From: Acidobacteriota bacterium
GTDB lineage: Bacteria; Acidobacteriota; Thermoanaerobaculia; Multivoradales; JAHEKO01
DNA: 49,367 nt
Reading direction: 5' to 3'
NCBI GenBank assembly: GCA_029862975.1
Contig: JAOTWP010000015.1
Coordinates: 1 to 49,367, forward strand
Shown here piece after piece: positions 26,224 through 33,958 of this stretch (position 1 is the first letter of the stretch; the number at the start of each line of letters is the position of its first letter). Under the pieces are notes generated by a model. It was not told the origin of the DNA. It searched no databases and saw nothing but the letters and a program-made list of their open reading frames with translations. A program made the translations under genes and the position numbers.

Positions 26224-26760
26224 CTAGAGGGCCAGGGTGAGCTTGACCATGTCGTGCGCGTCGCCGTCCGGGTCGGTGCCGTAGCCCGCCAGGTCGACGC
26301 GGTCGAAGCCGAGCTCGGTCAGGGTGTGGACGGCGTCCGCCTCGAGGTCGGAGATGAGAAGCGTGGTCAGGTGGCGCATCCCCTGCTCGCGGCCGATGCC
26401 GATCAGGGTGTTGACGAGAGTGGTGCCCAGCCCTTGCCCCCGGTACTCCGGGTCGAGCAGCCATTTCAGCCGGCCGGCCCGACGCAGCGGTCCGTGATCG
26501 CGGCGATGCAGCGTCGCGTCGGCCACGACCTTCTGGCCGTCGAGGGCCAGGAGCGGCAGGACCTTGCCGTAGTCGACGTTCCGAGCCCAGCCCTCGACGA
26601 CGATGGGGTCGGAGATGTTGTCCCACGCGAAGCGGCGATAGTCCTCGGGCAGACGGAGGAAGAAGTCCCAGAGGCCGCGCGCGTCGTGGGCGGTGAAGGG
26701 GCGGATCAACAGGCGGCGGCCGTCGCGGAGCGCCGCTTCCTGGGGAAAACGGTTGGGCAT
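26224..26760 (-). CDS. GNAT-family N-acetyltransferase
   Basis: The 178-residue product shows the acetyl-CoA-binding motif A 'LDPEYRGQGLGTTLVNTLIGIG' (Arg-Gly-Gln-Gly-Leu-Gly, the Q/R-x-x-G-x-G/A pyrophosphate loop) in the second half, and an N-terminal 'RLLIRPFTAHDARGLWDFF' typical of GNAT strands 1-2. The acceptor is unknown. It reads toward pdxH with about 30 bp between, so the two may be co-transcribed. The ATG at 26760 has GGAGAT just upstream. Confidence 0.88.
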   Translation of the reverse strand: MPNRFPQEAALRDGRRLLIRPFTAHDARGLWDFFLRLPEDYRRFAWDNISDPIVVEGWARNVDYGKVLPLLALDGQKVVADATLHRRDHGPLRRAGRLKWLLDPEYRGQGLGTTLVNTLIGIGREQGMRHLTTLLISDLEADAVHTLTELGFDRVDLAGYGTDPDGDAHDMVKLTLAL

Positions 26761-26877
26761 CGAGATCTCCTCGGTTGTGCGCGCCCGAGCGGCGGGCGGC
26801 GTGAGAGCCCCCGATTCTTCCACAGGCCCGCGCCGAGCGAGAGTCGCGGCCCGCGGCGTGAGAGACTCGGCGCCGCG

Positions 26878-27597
26878 ATGGCGGCACTCTCGGCGACCGC
26901 ACCCCCGGACAGCGACGCGCTCTACGCGGTGCGCCGCAGCTCGCGGGCCCGGCACCTGCAGGCCGTCGTGCGCGCCGGCCGCATCGAGGTGGTCGTGCCG
27001 CGCTGGGCGCGGCCCGGGCACGTCGAGGCGTTCGTCCGCGGCGCGCGGCCCTGGATGCTCGAGCAGGCCGCCCGGCTCGCCGCGGGCGAGGGCGCGATCC
27101 TGCCCGCGGCGTGCGCGCCCGGGGCCCGGGTCCTCTACGAGGGGCGGCCGCGAGCCCTGGCGATCGAGCCTGACGAGACGGGACCGCGGGTCGACCTCGG
27201 GGAGCAGATCACGGTGCGGCTGCCGGCGGCCGCGGCGGCCGACCGCGAGCCCCTGGCACGGGCGACGCTGCAGGCCTGGCTCGAGGAGCGGGCGCGGCTC
27301 ACGGCGACGGCGCTCGTCGCCCGCCACGCGCCGCGGCTCGGCGCCGCCCCCACGGCCCTGCGCATCAAGGCCCAGAAGACCCTGTGGGGCAGCTGCGGGC
27401 GGCGCGGCGCGATCCACCTCAACTGGCGGCTGATCGGCGCCCCGCCCGAGGTCTTCGAGTACATCGTCGTCCACGAGCTCTGCCATCTGAAGGAGCGCAA
27501 TCACGGCCCGCGCTTCTGGCGCCTCGTGGGCGGGCTCGTGCCGGACTACGAGCGGCACAGGAGCTGGCTGCGGGCGAACGGCTCGCTCCTCGGCTGA
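26878..27597 (+). CDS. YgjP-like (DUF45) metallopeptidase
   Basis: The 239-residue protein ends in the DUF45 zinc site His-Glu-Leu-Cys-His (residues 199-203), with a third ligand in Asn-His-Gly-Pro-Arg-Phe-Trp about 10 residues on, and the conserved 'KTLWGSCGRRGAIHLNWRL' segment before it. The family is SprT/WLM-like and thought to act in the cytoplasm; E. coli YgjP has no settled role. It is divergent from the acetyltransferase, with about 117 bp between. Confidence 0.9.
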   Translation: MAALSATAPPDSDALYAVRRSSRARHLQAVVRAGRIEVVVPRWARPGHVEAFVRGARPWMLEQAARLAAGEGAILPAACAPGARVLYEGRPRALAIEPDETGPRVDLGEQITVRLPAAAAADREPLARATLQAWLEERARLTATALVARHAPRLGAAPTALRIKAQKTLWGSCGRRGAIHLNWRLIGAPPEVFEYIVVHELCHLKERNHGPRFWRLVGGLVPDYERHRSWLRANGSLLG

Positions 27598-27691
27598 GCC
27601 CGTCCGGACCGCTCCCAGATCGCGGGCCGGCGAGCTTCGAACGAGGGGGTCACGCTCAGGCGCCGGTGCGCCGAGGCAGACCTCTCCCCGC

Positions 27692-27721
27692 TTGACGACG
27701 GAAGTCATGCCCCCGTATCTT
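27692..27721 (+). promoter_or_regulatory. Predicted sigma-70 promoter of the ExeM-like nuclease gene
   Basis: TTGACG (27692-27697) and TATCTT (27716-27721) are 18 bp apart and lie 67 bp before the start codon at 27788, in the only intergenic region available. Five of six and four of six bases match the consensus. Confidence 0.5.
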
Positions 27722-27787
27722 GCAATCTCAGGCAATGCGAGGTCCGCGACGGACCGGGACGCCCCCAAAGTGGAAGGAGTCGACAGG

Positions 27788-30700
27788 ATGCACGTACGGA
27801 TTCGAGTTCTGCGGGCCACGACTGTTCTCGTCTTTCTGGCGGCTGCCTTCGCCTCCCCCGGCGCGGCGATCGACGACCATCTCCTGCTCTGCGAGGCCGT
27901 CGTCACGCCGACCGCCAACGAGTTCGTCGAGATCGCCAACCCCACGGCAGCGGCGGTCGCTCTCGACGACTACTACCTGTCGGACGACGAGAACTACGCC
28001 CTTCTGCCCGGCTTCTTCGGGGCCGGACCGGCGCCCGTCATCGCCGCCTCGGACTTCATCGCCCGCTTCCCCGCCGGCGCCACGATCCCGCCGGCCGGCG
28101 TCGTCGTCGTGGCCTTCGACGGGGCCGGCTTCCTCGCGACCTTCGGCTTCGCGGCCGACTTCGAGATCGCCGGCACCGACGCCGGCACCCCCGACATGGT
28201 CGCGGCCTACGCCGGCAGCATCGGTTCGACGGCCGGCCTCACGAACGCGGGCGAGAGCGCCGTCCTCTTCACCTGGGACGGCGCGAGCGACCTCGTCAGC
28301 GACGTCGACATGCTCAACATCGGCACCCCGTCGACGGCCAACGACATCGCCGACAAGACGGGTGTCGCCGTCGACGGCCCGGACGCCGACGCAGTGGCCA
28401 CGGCCTATCTCTTCGACCTCTTCACGATGCCGCAGCAGGCCGCCGACCCCGGCGGCGGCGCCTCCACCAAGCGCCTCTTCCTCGAGGCCGGCAGCGAGAC
28501 GGCCGGCGGCGGCAACGGCGCGACCGGCGACGACGAGACCAGCGAGCAGATCACGACGACCTGGGACGGCCCCGCCTTCGGCGCGCCGAATCCCGGCGTC
28601 TGCGACGTCCTGCCGCTCGTGCCCCAGTTCGTCATCAACGAGATCCACGCCGACCCGGACGCCACGGCCGGCGACGCCAACGGCGACGGCACGGCGTCGA
28701 CGACCCAGGACGAGTTCGTGGAGCTCGTCAACGTCACGGGAGCGCCCGTGGACATCTCCGGCTGGACCGTCTCCGATGGGTTCGGCGTGCGCCACACCTT
28801 CCCCGGCGGCACCATCGTTCCCGACCAGTGCGGCGTCGTCGTCTTCGCCGGCGGCACGCCGACCGGCGCCTTCGGCGGCATGACGGTCCAGACGGCCTCC
28901 ACCAACGCGCTCGGCCTCAACAACGGCGGCGACACGGTAACGCTCAACGACGGCTCCAGCGACGTCGCGACGGCGTCCTACGGCCCGGAGGGCGGCGACA
29001 ACCAGTCGCTGACCCTCGACCCGGACCTCACCGGCCCCGCCTTCGTCAAGCACTCGACGGCCACCGGCTCCGGCGGCGCCCTCTTCTCCCCCGGCACCAA
29101 GATCGACGGTTCGAAGTTCTCGGGTTGCCCGACCCCGGTCACCGGCTGGGTGATCAACGAGATCCACGCCGACCCCGATTCGACGAACGGCGACGCCAAC
29201 GGAGACGGCACCGCGCAGTTCTCGGACGACGAGTTCGTCGAGATCATCAACGCGACCGGAGCCGCGGTCGACATCTCGGGCTGGACCCTGGCGGACGGCT
29301 TCGGCGTGCGCCACACCTTCCCCGGCGGCACCGTCGTTCCCGACCAGTGCGGCGTCGTCGTCTTCGGAGGCGGCACCCCCACCGGCGACTTCGGCAACGT
29401 GACCGTGCAGACGGCCTCCTCCAACGCGCTCGGCCTCAACAACGGCGGCGACACCGTCACCCTCAACGACGGCTTCGGCGACCAGGCCACGGCGTCCTAC
29501 GGCTCCGAAGGAGGCGACAACCAGTCCCTGACCCTCGACCCGGACGTCACCGGCCCCGCCTTCGTCAAGCACGCCGGCGCCACCGGATCGGGCGGCGCCC
29601 TCTTCTCCCCCGGGACGAAGATCGACGGCTCGCAGTTCTTCGGCTGCCCGGTCATCTTCTCGGGCTGGGTGATCAACGAGATTCACGCCGACCCGGACTC
29701 GACGAACGGCGACGCCAACGGGGACGGCACCGCGCAGTTCTCCCAGGACGAGTTCGTGGAGATCGTCAACGTCACCGGCGCCGACGTCGACATGTCGAAC
29801 TGGACGTTGGCGGACGGCTTCACCGTGCGCCACACCTTCCCGCCCGGCACCGTCGTCAAGGACCAGTGCGGCATCGTCGTCTTCGGCGGCGGCTCGCCGA
29901 CCGGGCTCTTCGGCAACATGGTCGTCCAGACCGCTTCCGGCGGCTCGCTCGGCCTCAACAACGGCGGCGACACCGTCACCCTCAACGACGGCTTCGGCGA
30001 CCAGGCCATGGCCACCTACGGCTCCGAGGGCGGCGACAACCAGTCGCTGACCCTCGATCCGGACGTCAGCGGACCCGCCTTCGTGAAGCACAGCGCGGCG
30101 ACCGGCTCGGGCGGCGCCCTCTACTCGCCGGGCACGAAGATCGACGGCTCGCAGTTTTCGGGCTGCGACGTGATCCCCGTGCTGGCCGAGATCTTCGAGA
30201 TCCAGGGCGGCGGTGCCGTCTCACCGCTCGCCGGCGCCCTCGTGACGACCGAGGACAACGTAGTCACCGCCGTGGGCGTCGACGGCTTCTTCATCCAGAC
30301 CCCGACATCTCGCACCGACGGCCTCGTCGACACCTCGGACGGCATCTTCGTCTTCACCGGCGGCCCGCCGGCGGTGGCGGTCGGCGACCTTGTCGACGTC
30401 ACCGGCGGCGTCCAGGAGTTCTTCGGATTCACCGAGCTCGGATTCGGCCCGACGGTGACGGTGGTCGGCACGGAAGCGCCTCCGGCGCCGGTGCTTTTCG
30501 ACGCCACCGTGCCCTCGCCCTCTCCCACCTCGCCGTCGTGCGCGATCGAGTACGAGTGCTACGAGGGCATGCTGATCGAGATCGTCGACGGCACGGTGAC
30601 GGGGCCCAACCAGAGGTTCGGCCCCGACCCGGTCGCCGAGGTCCACGTCACCGCCGCGTCGGCGCGCACCTTCCGCGAGCCGGGGATCGAGTTCCCGGGC

Positions 30701-32188
30701 CTCGCCGGGCTGCCGGAGTGGGACGGCAACCCGGAGGTCTTCGAGCTCGACCCCGACAAGCTCGGGCTTGCCAACCAGATCATCCCGGCGGGCTCGACGT
30801 TCAGCGCCACCGGCGCCCTCGGCTTCGAGTTCGGCGGCTACGAGCTGTGGCCCAGCTCCTTGACCGTCGTGCCGGCGCCCCTGCCGGTGCCGGTGCGGCC
30901 GCGCGCGCCGGGCGAATTCACCGTCGGCACCTTGAACGTGTTCCGGCTCTTCGACGATGTCGACGATCCGCCGGACGGCGACCGCGACGACATTGTGGTC
31001 TCGGCCGCCGAGTACGCGCGGCGCCTCGCCAAGCTCTCGGCCTACATCCGGGAGGTGCTTCGGTCGCCGGACGTCCTGGCGGTCGAAGAGGCCGAGAAGC
31101 TCGGAGTGCTCGAGGACCTGGCGGCCAAGATCGAGACCGACGACCCCGGCGTCGTCTACTCCGCCTTCCTGGTCGAGGGCAACGACGTCGGCACCATCGA
31201 CGTCGGCTTCCTGGTGCGCGACGGGATCGCGGTCGACGCCGTCGTCCAGCTGGGCAAGGACGAGCTCCTGAGCGTCGACGGCTCGCTGCTCCACGACCGG
31301 CCGCCGCTGCTGCTCGTGGGCAGCTGCCAGCTCGAGTTCGGCTCCTACCCGATCGCGGTGATGGCGGTCCACAACCGCTCGCTCGGCGGCATCGACAGCC
31401 CCTCCGACGGGCCGCGGGTACGCCAGAAGCGCTACGAGCAGGCCCTGTCGATCGTCGACAAGGTCGAGGCCTTGAAGCTCGCCGACCCCGACGTGCGCCT
31501 GGTGGTCATCGGCGACTTCAACGCCTTCGAGTTCACCGACGGCTACGTCGACGCGGTGGGCGTCATCAGCGGCACGTTCGACCCCGCGGACAACCTGGTC
31601 TGCGAAACCAACGACTGCTTCCTGGTGCCGGACACCGGCCTCTTCGACGAGATCCTCGGCCTCGCGGCGGACGAGCGCTACTCCTTCATCTTCGCCGGCA
31701 GCGCCCAGGTCCTCGACCATGCCCTGACCTCGGCCGGGCTCCAGGCCGAGGTCGCCGGGGCCGAGTTCGGGCGCGGCAACGCCGACGCCGCCGTCGACCT
31801 GATCAACGACGACGGCAGCGTCGAGCCGGCCAACCTGCCGCTGCGCTCCTCGGACCACGACGGCCTGGTCGTCTACATCACGAAGGACGCGGACGACGAC
31901 GGGGTGCCCAACGACCTCGACGTCTGTCCGGGGACGGCGATCCCCGAGGACGTTCCGACGCAGGACCTGGGGGTCAACCGCTGGGCGCTCGTCGACGACG
32001 ACGGCATCTTCGACACGACGCCGCCGCCGGGCGGCGGCGGCGGACCGGGCCTCGCGTTCACCCTCGGCGACACCGCTGGCTGCTCGTGCGAGCAGATCAT
32101 CGACGCCCTCCATCTCGGCGAGGGGCACGTCCAGCACGGCTGCAGCAATGGTGCGATGACGCACTGGGTCGACCTCGTGAACCCGTAG
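27788..32188 (+). CDS. Large secreted ExeM-like nuclease with tandem lamin-tail domains
   Basis: The 1466-residue product has a signal peptide (residues 1-27), a divergent lamin-tail domain (about 30-180), and three near-identical lamin-tail repeats (about 280-800), each with 'VINEIHADPD...NGDGT...EFVEI'. An OB-fold segment (about 800-900, 'GVDGFFIQTP') follows, and then an endonuclease/exonuclease/phosphatase domain (about 1048-1365) with 'TLNVFRLFDD', an active-site Glu in 'AVEEAEKLG', Gly-Asp-Phe-Asn and Ser-Asp-His-Asp. A Ca-binding thrombospondin-3-like piece and a Cys-rich tail end the protein. ExeM/NucH relatives are extracellular DNases. GGAAGGAG precedes the ATG. The triple repeat is also exact in length at DNA level. 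Confidence 0.9.
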   Translation: MHVRIRVLRATTVLVFLAAAFASPGAAIDDHLLLCEAVVTPTANEFVEIANPTAAAVALDDYYLSDDENYALLPGFFGAGPAPVIAASDFIARFPAGATIPPAGVVVVAFDGAGFLATFGFAADFEIAGTDAGTPDMVAAYAGSIGSTAGLTNAGESAVLFTWDGASDLVSDVDMLNIGTPSTANDIADKTGVAVDGPDADAVATAYLFDLFTMPQQAADPGGGASTKRLFLEAGSETAGGGNGATGDDETSEQITTTWDGPAFGAPNPGVCDVLPLVPQFVINEIHADPDATAGDANGDGTASTTQDEFVELVNVTGAPVDISGWTVSDGFGVRHTFPGGTIVPDQCGVVVFAGGTPTGAFGGMTVQTASTNALGLNNGGDTVTLNDGSSDVATASYGPEGGDNQSLTLDPDLTGPAFVKHSTATGSGGALFSPGTKIDGSKFSGCPTPVTGWVINEIHADPDSTNGDANGDGTAQFSDDEFVEIINATGAAVDISGWTLADGFGVRHTFPGGTVVPDQCGVVVFGGGTPTGDFGNVTVQTASSNALGLNNGGDTVTLNDGFGDQATASYGSEGGDNQSLTLDPDVTGPAFVKHAGATGSGGALFSPGTKIDGSQFFGCPVIFSGWVINEIHADPDSTNGDANGDGTAQFSQDEFVEIVNVTGADVDMSNWTLADGFTVRHTFPPGTVVKDQCGIVVFGGGSPTGLFGNMVVQTASGGSLGLNNGGDTVTLNDGFGDQAMATYGSEGGDNQSLTLDPDVSGPAFVKHSAATGSGGALYSPGTKIDGSQFSGCDVIPVLAEIFEIQGGGAVSPLAGALVTTEDNVVTAVGVDGFFIQTPTSRTDGLVDTSDGIFVFTGGPPAVAVGDLVDVTGGVQEFFGFTELGFGPTVTVVGTEAPPAPVLFDATVPSPSPTSPSCAIEYECYEGMLIEIVDGTVTGPNQRFGPDPVAEVHVTAASARTFREPGIEFPGLAGLPEWDGNPEVFELDPDKLGLANQIIPAGSTFSATGALGFEFGGYELWPSSLTVVPAPLPVPVRPRAPGEFTVGTLNVFRLFDDVDDPPDGDRDDIVVSAAEYARRLAKLSAYIREVLRSPDVLAVEEAEKLGVLEDLAAKIETDDPGVVYSAFLVEGNDVGTIDVGFLVRDGIAVDAVVQLGKDELLSVDGSLLHDRPPLLLVGSCQLEFGSYPIAVMAVHNRSLGGIDSPSDGPRVRQKRYEQALSIVDKVEALKLADPDVRLVVIGDFNAFEFTDGYVDAVGVISGTFDPADNLVCETNDCFLVPDTGLFDEILGLAADERYSFIFAGSAQVLDHALTSAGLQAEVAGAEFGRGNADAAVDLINDDGSVEPANLPLRSSDHDGLVVYITKDADDDGVPNDLDVCPGTAIPEDVPTQDLGVNRWALVDDDGIFDTTPPPGGGGGPGLAFTLGDTAGCSCEQIIDALHLGEGHVQHGCSNGAMTHWVDLVNP
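28624..30180 (+). repeat. Three 519-bp in-frame tandem repeats encoding lamin-tail domains
   Basis: The phrase ATCAACGAGAT begins at 28634, 29153 and 29672, and the end phrase at 29114, 29633 and 30152, so the period is exactly 519 bp (173 codons) with no insertions or deletions. Long stretches are identical between copies, with most differences at third codon positions. Recent tandem duplication or gene conversion is the simplest explanation. Confidence 0.95.
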
Positions 32189-32303
32189 GCCCCGAGCCCC
32201 GCTTCTCCCGCCGGCCGGCCCGCGCCCGGGGCCGGCCGGCCTCGCGATCCGGCGCGGCTGCGGTAGGCTGCGGATTCCCCCGACCAGAAGAGGAGTGCCC
32301 GAG

Positions 32304-32738
32304 ATGTCAGACCAGAGCTACAAGACCCATCGTCGCTTCGTCCCCCTCTACCACTTCGTGCTGTCGCTCCTGATCCTCGCGGGCTTCATCGGCTCGCTGG
32401 TCAACCTCTACAAGTCGATGGCCGACCCGCACCGGTACTACAACGCCGCGCTCGTCACCCTGATCTTCATCTGCCTCCTGCTCGTCTTCTACTTCGAGCG
32501 CGCCTTCGCCTTGAAGGCCCAGGACCGCGCCATCCGCGCCGAGGAGCACCTGCGCCACTACGTGCTGACCGGCTCCCTGCTCGACCCGCGGATCACCACC
32601 CGCCAGGTCATCGGCCTGCGCTTCGCCCCGGACGAAGAGGTTCCGGCGCTCGCCAAGCGCGCCGCCGAAGAAGGCCTCTCCGAAGACGCGATCAAGCGCG
32701 CGATCAAGAACTGGCGCGCCGACGACTACCGGGCCTGA
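32304..32738 (+). CDS. DUF6526-family membrane protein
   Basis: The 144-residue product has two transmembrane segments (about residues 17-36 and 50-68) followed by a conserved soluble tail 'AQDRAIRAEEHLR...LTGSLLDPRITTRQVIGLRFA...AIKNWRADDYR', which matches DUF6526. The function is unknown. GAGGAG 8 bp upstream fixes the ATG at 32304 rather than the GTG at 32295. Confidence 0.85.
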   Translation: MSDQSYKTHRRFVPLYHFVLSLLILAGFIGSLVNLYKSMADPHRYYNAALVTLIFICLLLVFYFERAFALKAQDRAIRAEEHLRHYVLTGSLLDPRITTRQVIGLRFAPDEEVPALAKRAAEEGLSEDAIKRAIKNWRADDYRA

Positions 32739-32748
32739 GCCGCAGCCC

Positions 32749-33924
32749 TCACCTCACGGTCACGGTGATCCGGGCCGCCGGCCGCCGGCCGTCGGCAAAG
32801 AGCGCGGCGAAGCTCTCGGCGCTCTGCGCGAAGCGCAGGGAGACGGGGCGGCCGGAATCGGCATCGTGCAAGCCGATCAGCTTGCCCAGCGCGATGTTCT
32901 CGGCCTGCTGGCGGCCGACGCTGGCGCCGGCGGCGAGCAGCTCCACCTCGAGATCGACCCGCCGTTGGACGGCCGTGGTTCGCAGGTTGACCGTCACCTC
33001 GATCTCGAGCGCACCGCGCCGCTCGCGCCGGGTGGCCGAGACCTGCGACACGCGGACGTCGCCGGCGAGGTAGACGGCCGTCTGCCGCGTCTGCCAGGCG
33101 GTGCCGTCCGGCAGCGCGTCCAGGGGCCCGAGCTCGACTTCGAGGGTCATCGGCGACTCGAGCATCACGGTGGCGTCGGGCGGCTGGGCGGCGCTGCGCG
33201 GGGAGCGCACGCTGACGCCGGGGGTGGACGGCGTGGCGGATGCTTGCGGCCCGGCCGCGGGCGCCGGCACGCCGGGGGCGGGCGCCGTCGCGACCGGCGC
33301 CGGCGCGGCGGGAGCCTCCGGAGCCGGGGCCTCCGGAGCTGGGGCCTCCGGCGCCGGGGCCTCCGCGGCCGCGGCCACCGGCCGGCTCTCCGCCGCCCGC
33401 GGCGGAGCCGTGCCGGGTGGCAGGTAGAGGGTGATGCGCGGCGGCTCCCAGGTCGCGCCCCCGTCGAGCGAGACCTCCAGACGCTCGCGGAAGCCGCCCC
33501 CGGGTCGGGGCGCGAGCTCCGCTCGCACGGCCACCGCCTCACCGTCCCGGGTGTGCATCTCGCCGCTCACGCGGAGCCCTTCGTCCGTCGCCTCGAGCGC
33601 GAGCCGCGCCGTGTCGCCGCCGTTGGAGACCCACCGCTGCATCCACTCGCCGGAGACCGGATCGCGGAAGGTGAGCGTTCGCCCCGCGCCGCCGTCCGCG
33701 CGGCGGCGGACCTCCTCGAAGGCGCAGCCGTCGAGAATGGGACCCACGTGCGCCGTACCCTCGACGGCGCCCGCGTCGGAGACGATCTCCCACTCTCCCA
33801 CGAGCTCGGCGAGCGCCGCGTAGCCGGCATCCTGCGCGCAACCGTCCGCGGCGGCGCGCGTGCCGCCGGCGAGCGGCGTTGCGGCGAGCGCGAGAAGGAG
33901 AACCGTCCGGCGGCGCATGCTCAT
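32749..33924 (-). CDS. Secreted protein with DUF1579-like domain and Pro/Ala linker
   Basis: The 391-residue protein has a signal peptide (ending Thr-Arg-Ala-Ala-Ala), an N-terminal domain of about 140 residues resembling DUF1579/lipocalin-like proteins ('LAELVGEWEIVSDAGAVEG', 'VGPILDGCAFEE', 'DPVSGEWMQRWVSN'), a long Ala-Pro-Glu repeat linker (about residues 178-235), and a C-terminal beta-rich domain I do not recognise. It is probably periplasmic. The linker DNA is a low-complexity GC repeat. It lies about 35 bp after the M14 peptidase gene on the same strand. Confidence 0.75.
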   Translation of the reverse strand: MSMRRRTVLLLALAATPLAGGTRAAADGCAQDAGYAALAELVGEWEIVSDAGAVEGTAHVGPILDGCAFEEVRRRADGGAGRTLTFRDPVSGEWMQRWVSNGGDTARLALEATDEGLRVSGEMHTRDGEAVAVRAELAPRPGGGFRERLEVSLDGGATWEPPRITLYLPPGTAPPRAAESRPVAAAAEAPAPEAPAPEAPAPEAPAAPAPVATAPAPGVPAPAAGPQASATPSTPGVSVRSPRSAAQPPDATVMLESPMTLEVELGPLDALPDGTAWQTRQTAVYLAGDVRVSQVSATRRERRGALEIEVTVNLRTTAVQRRVDLEVELLAAGASVGRQQAENIALGKLIGLHDADSGRPVSLRFAQSAESFAALFADGRRPAARITVTVR

Positions 33925-33958
33925 CCGGCGAGTCTAGCAACGAGCGAGGCGTCGGCGG

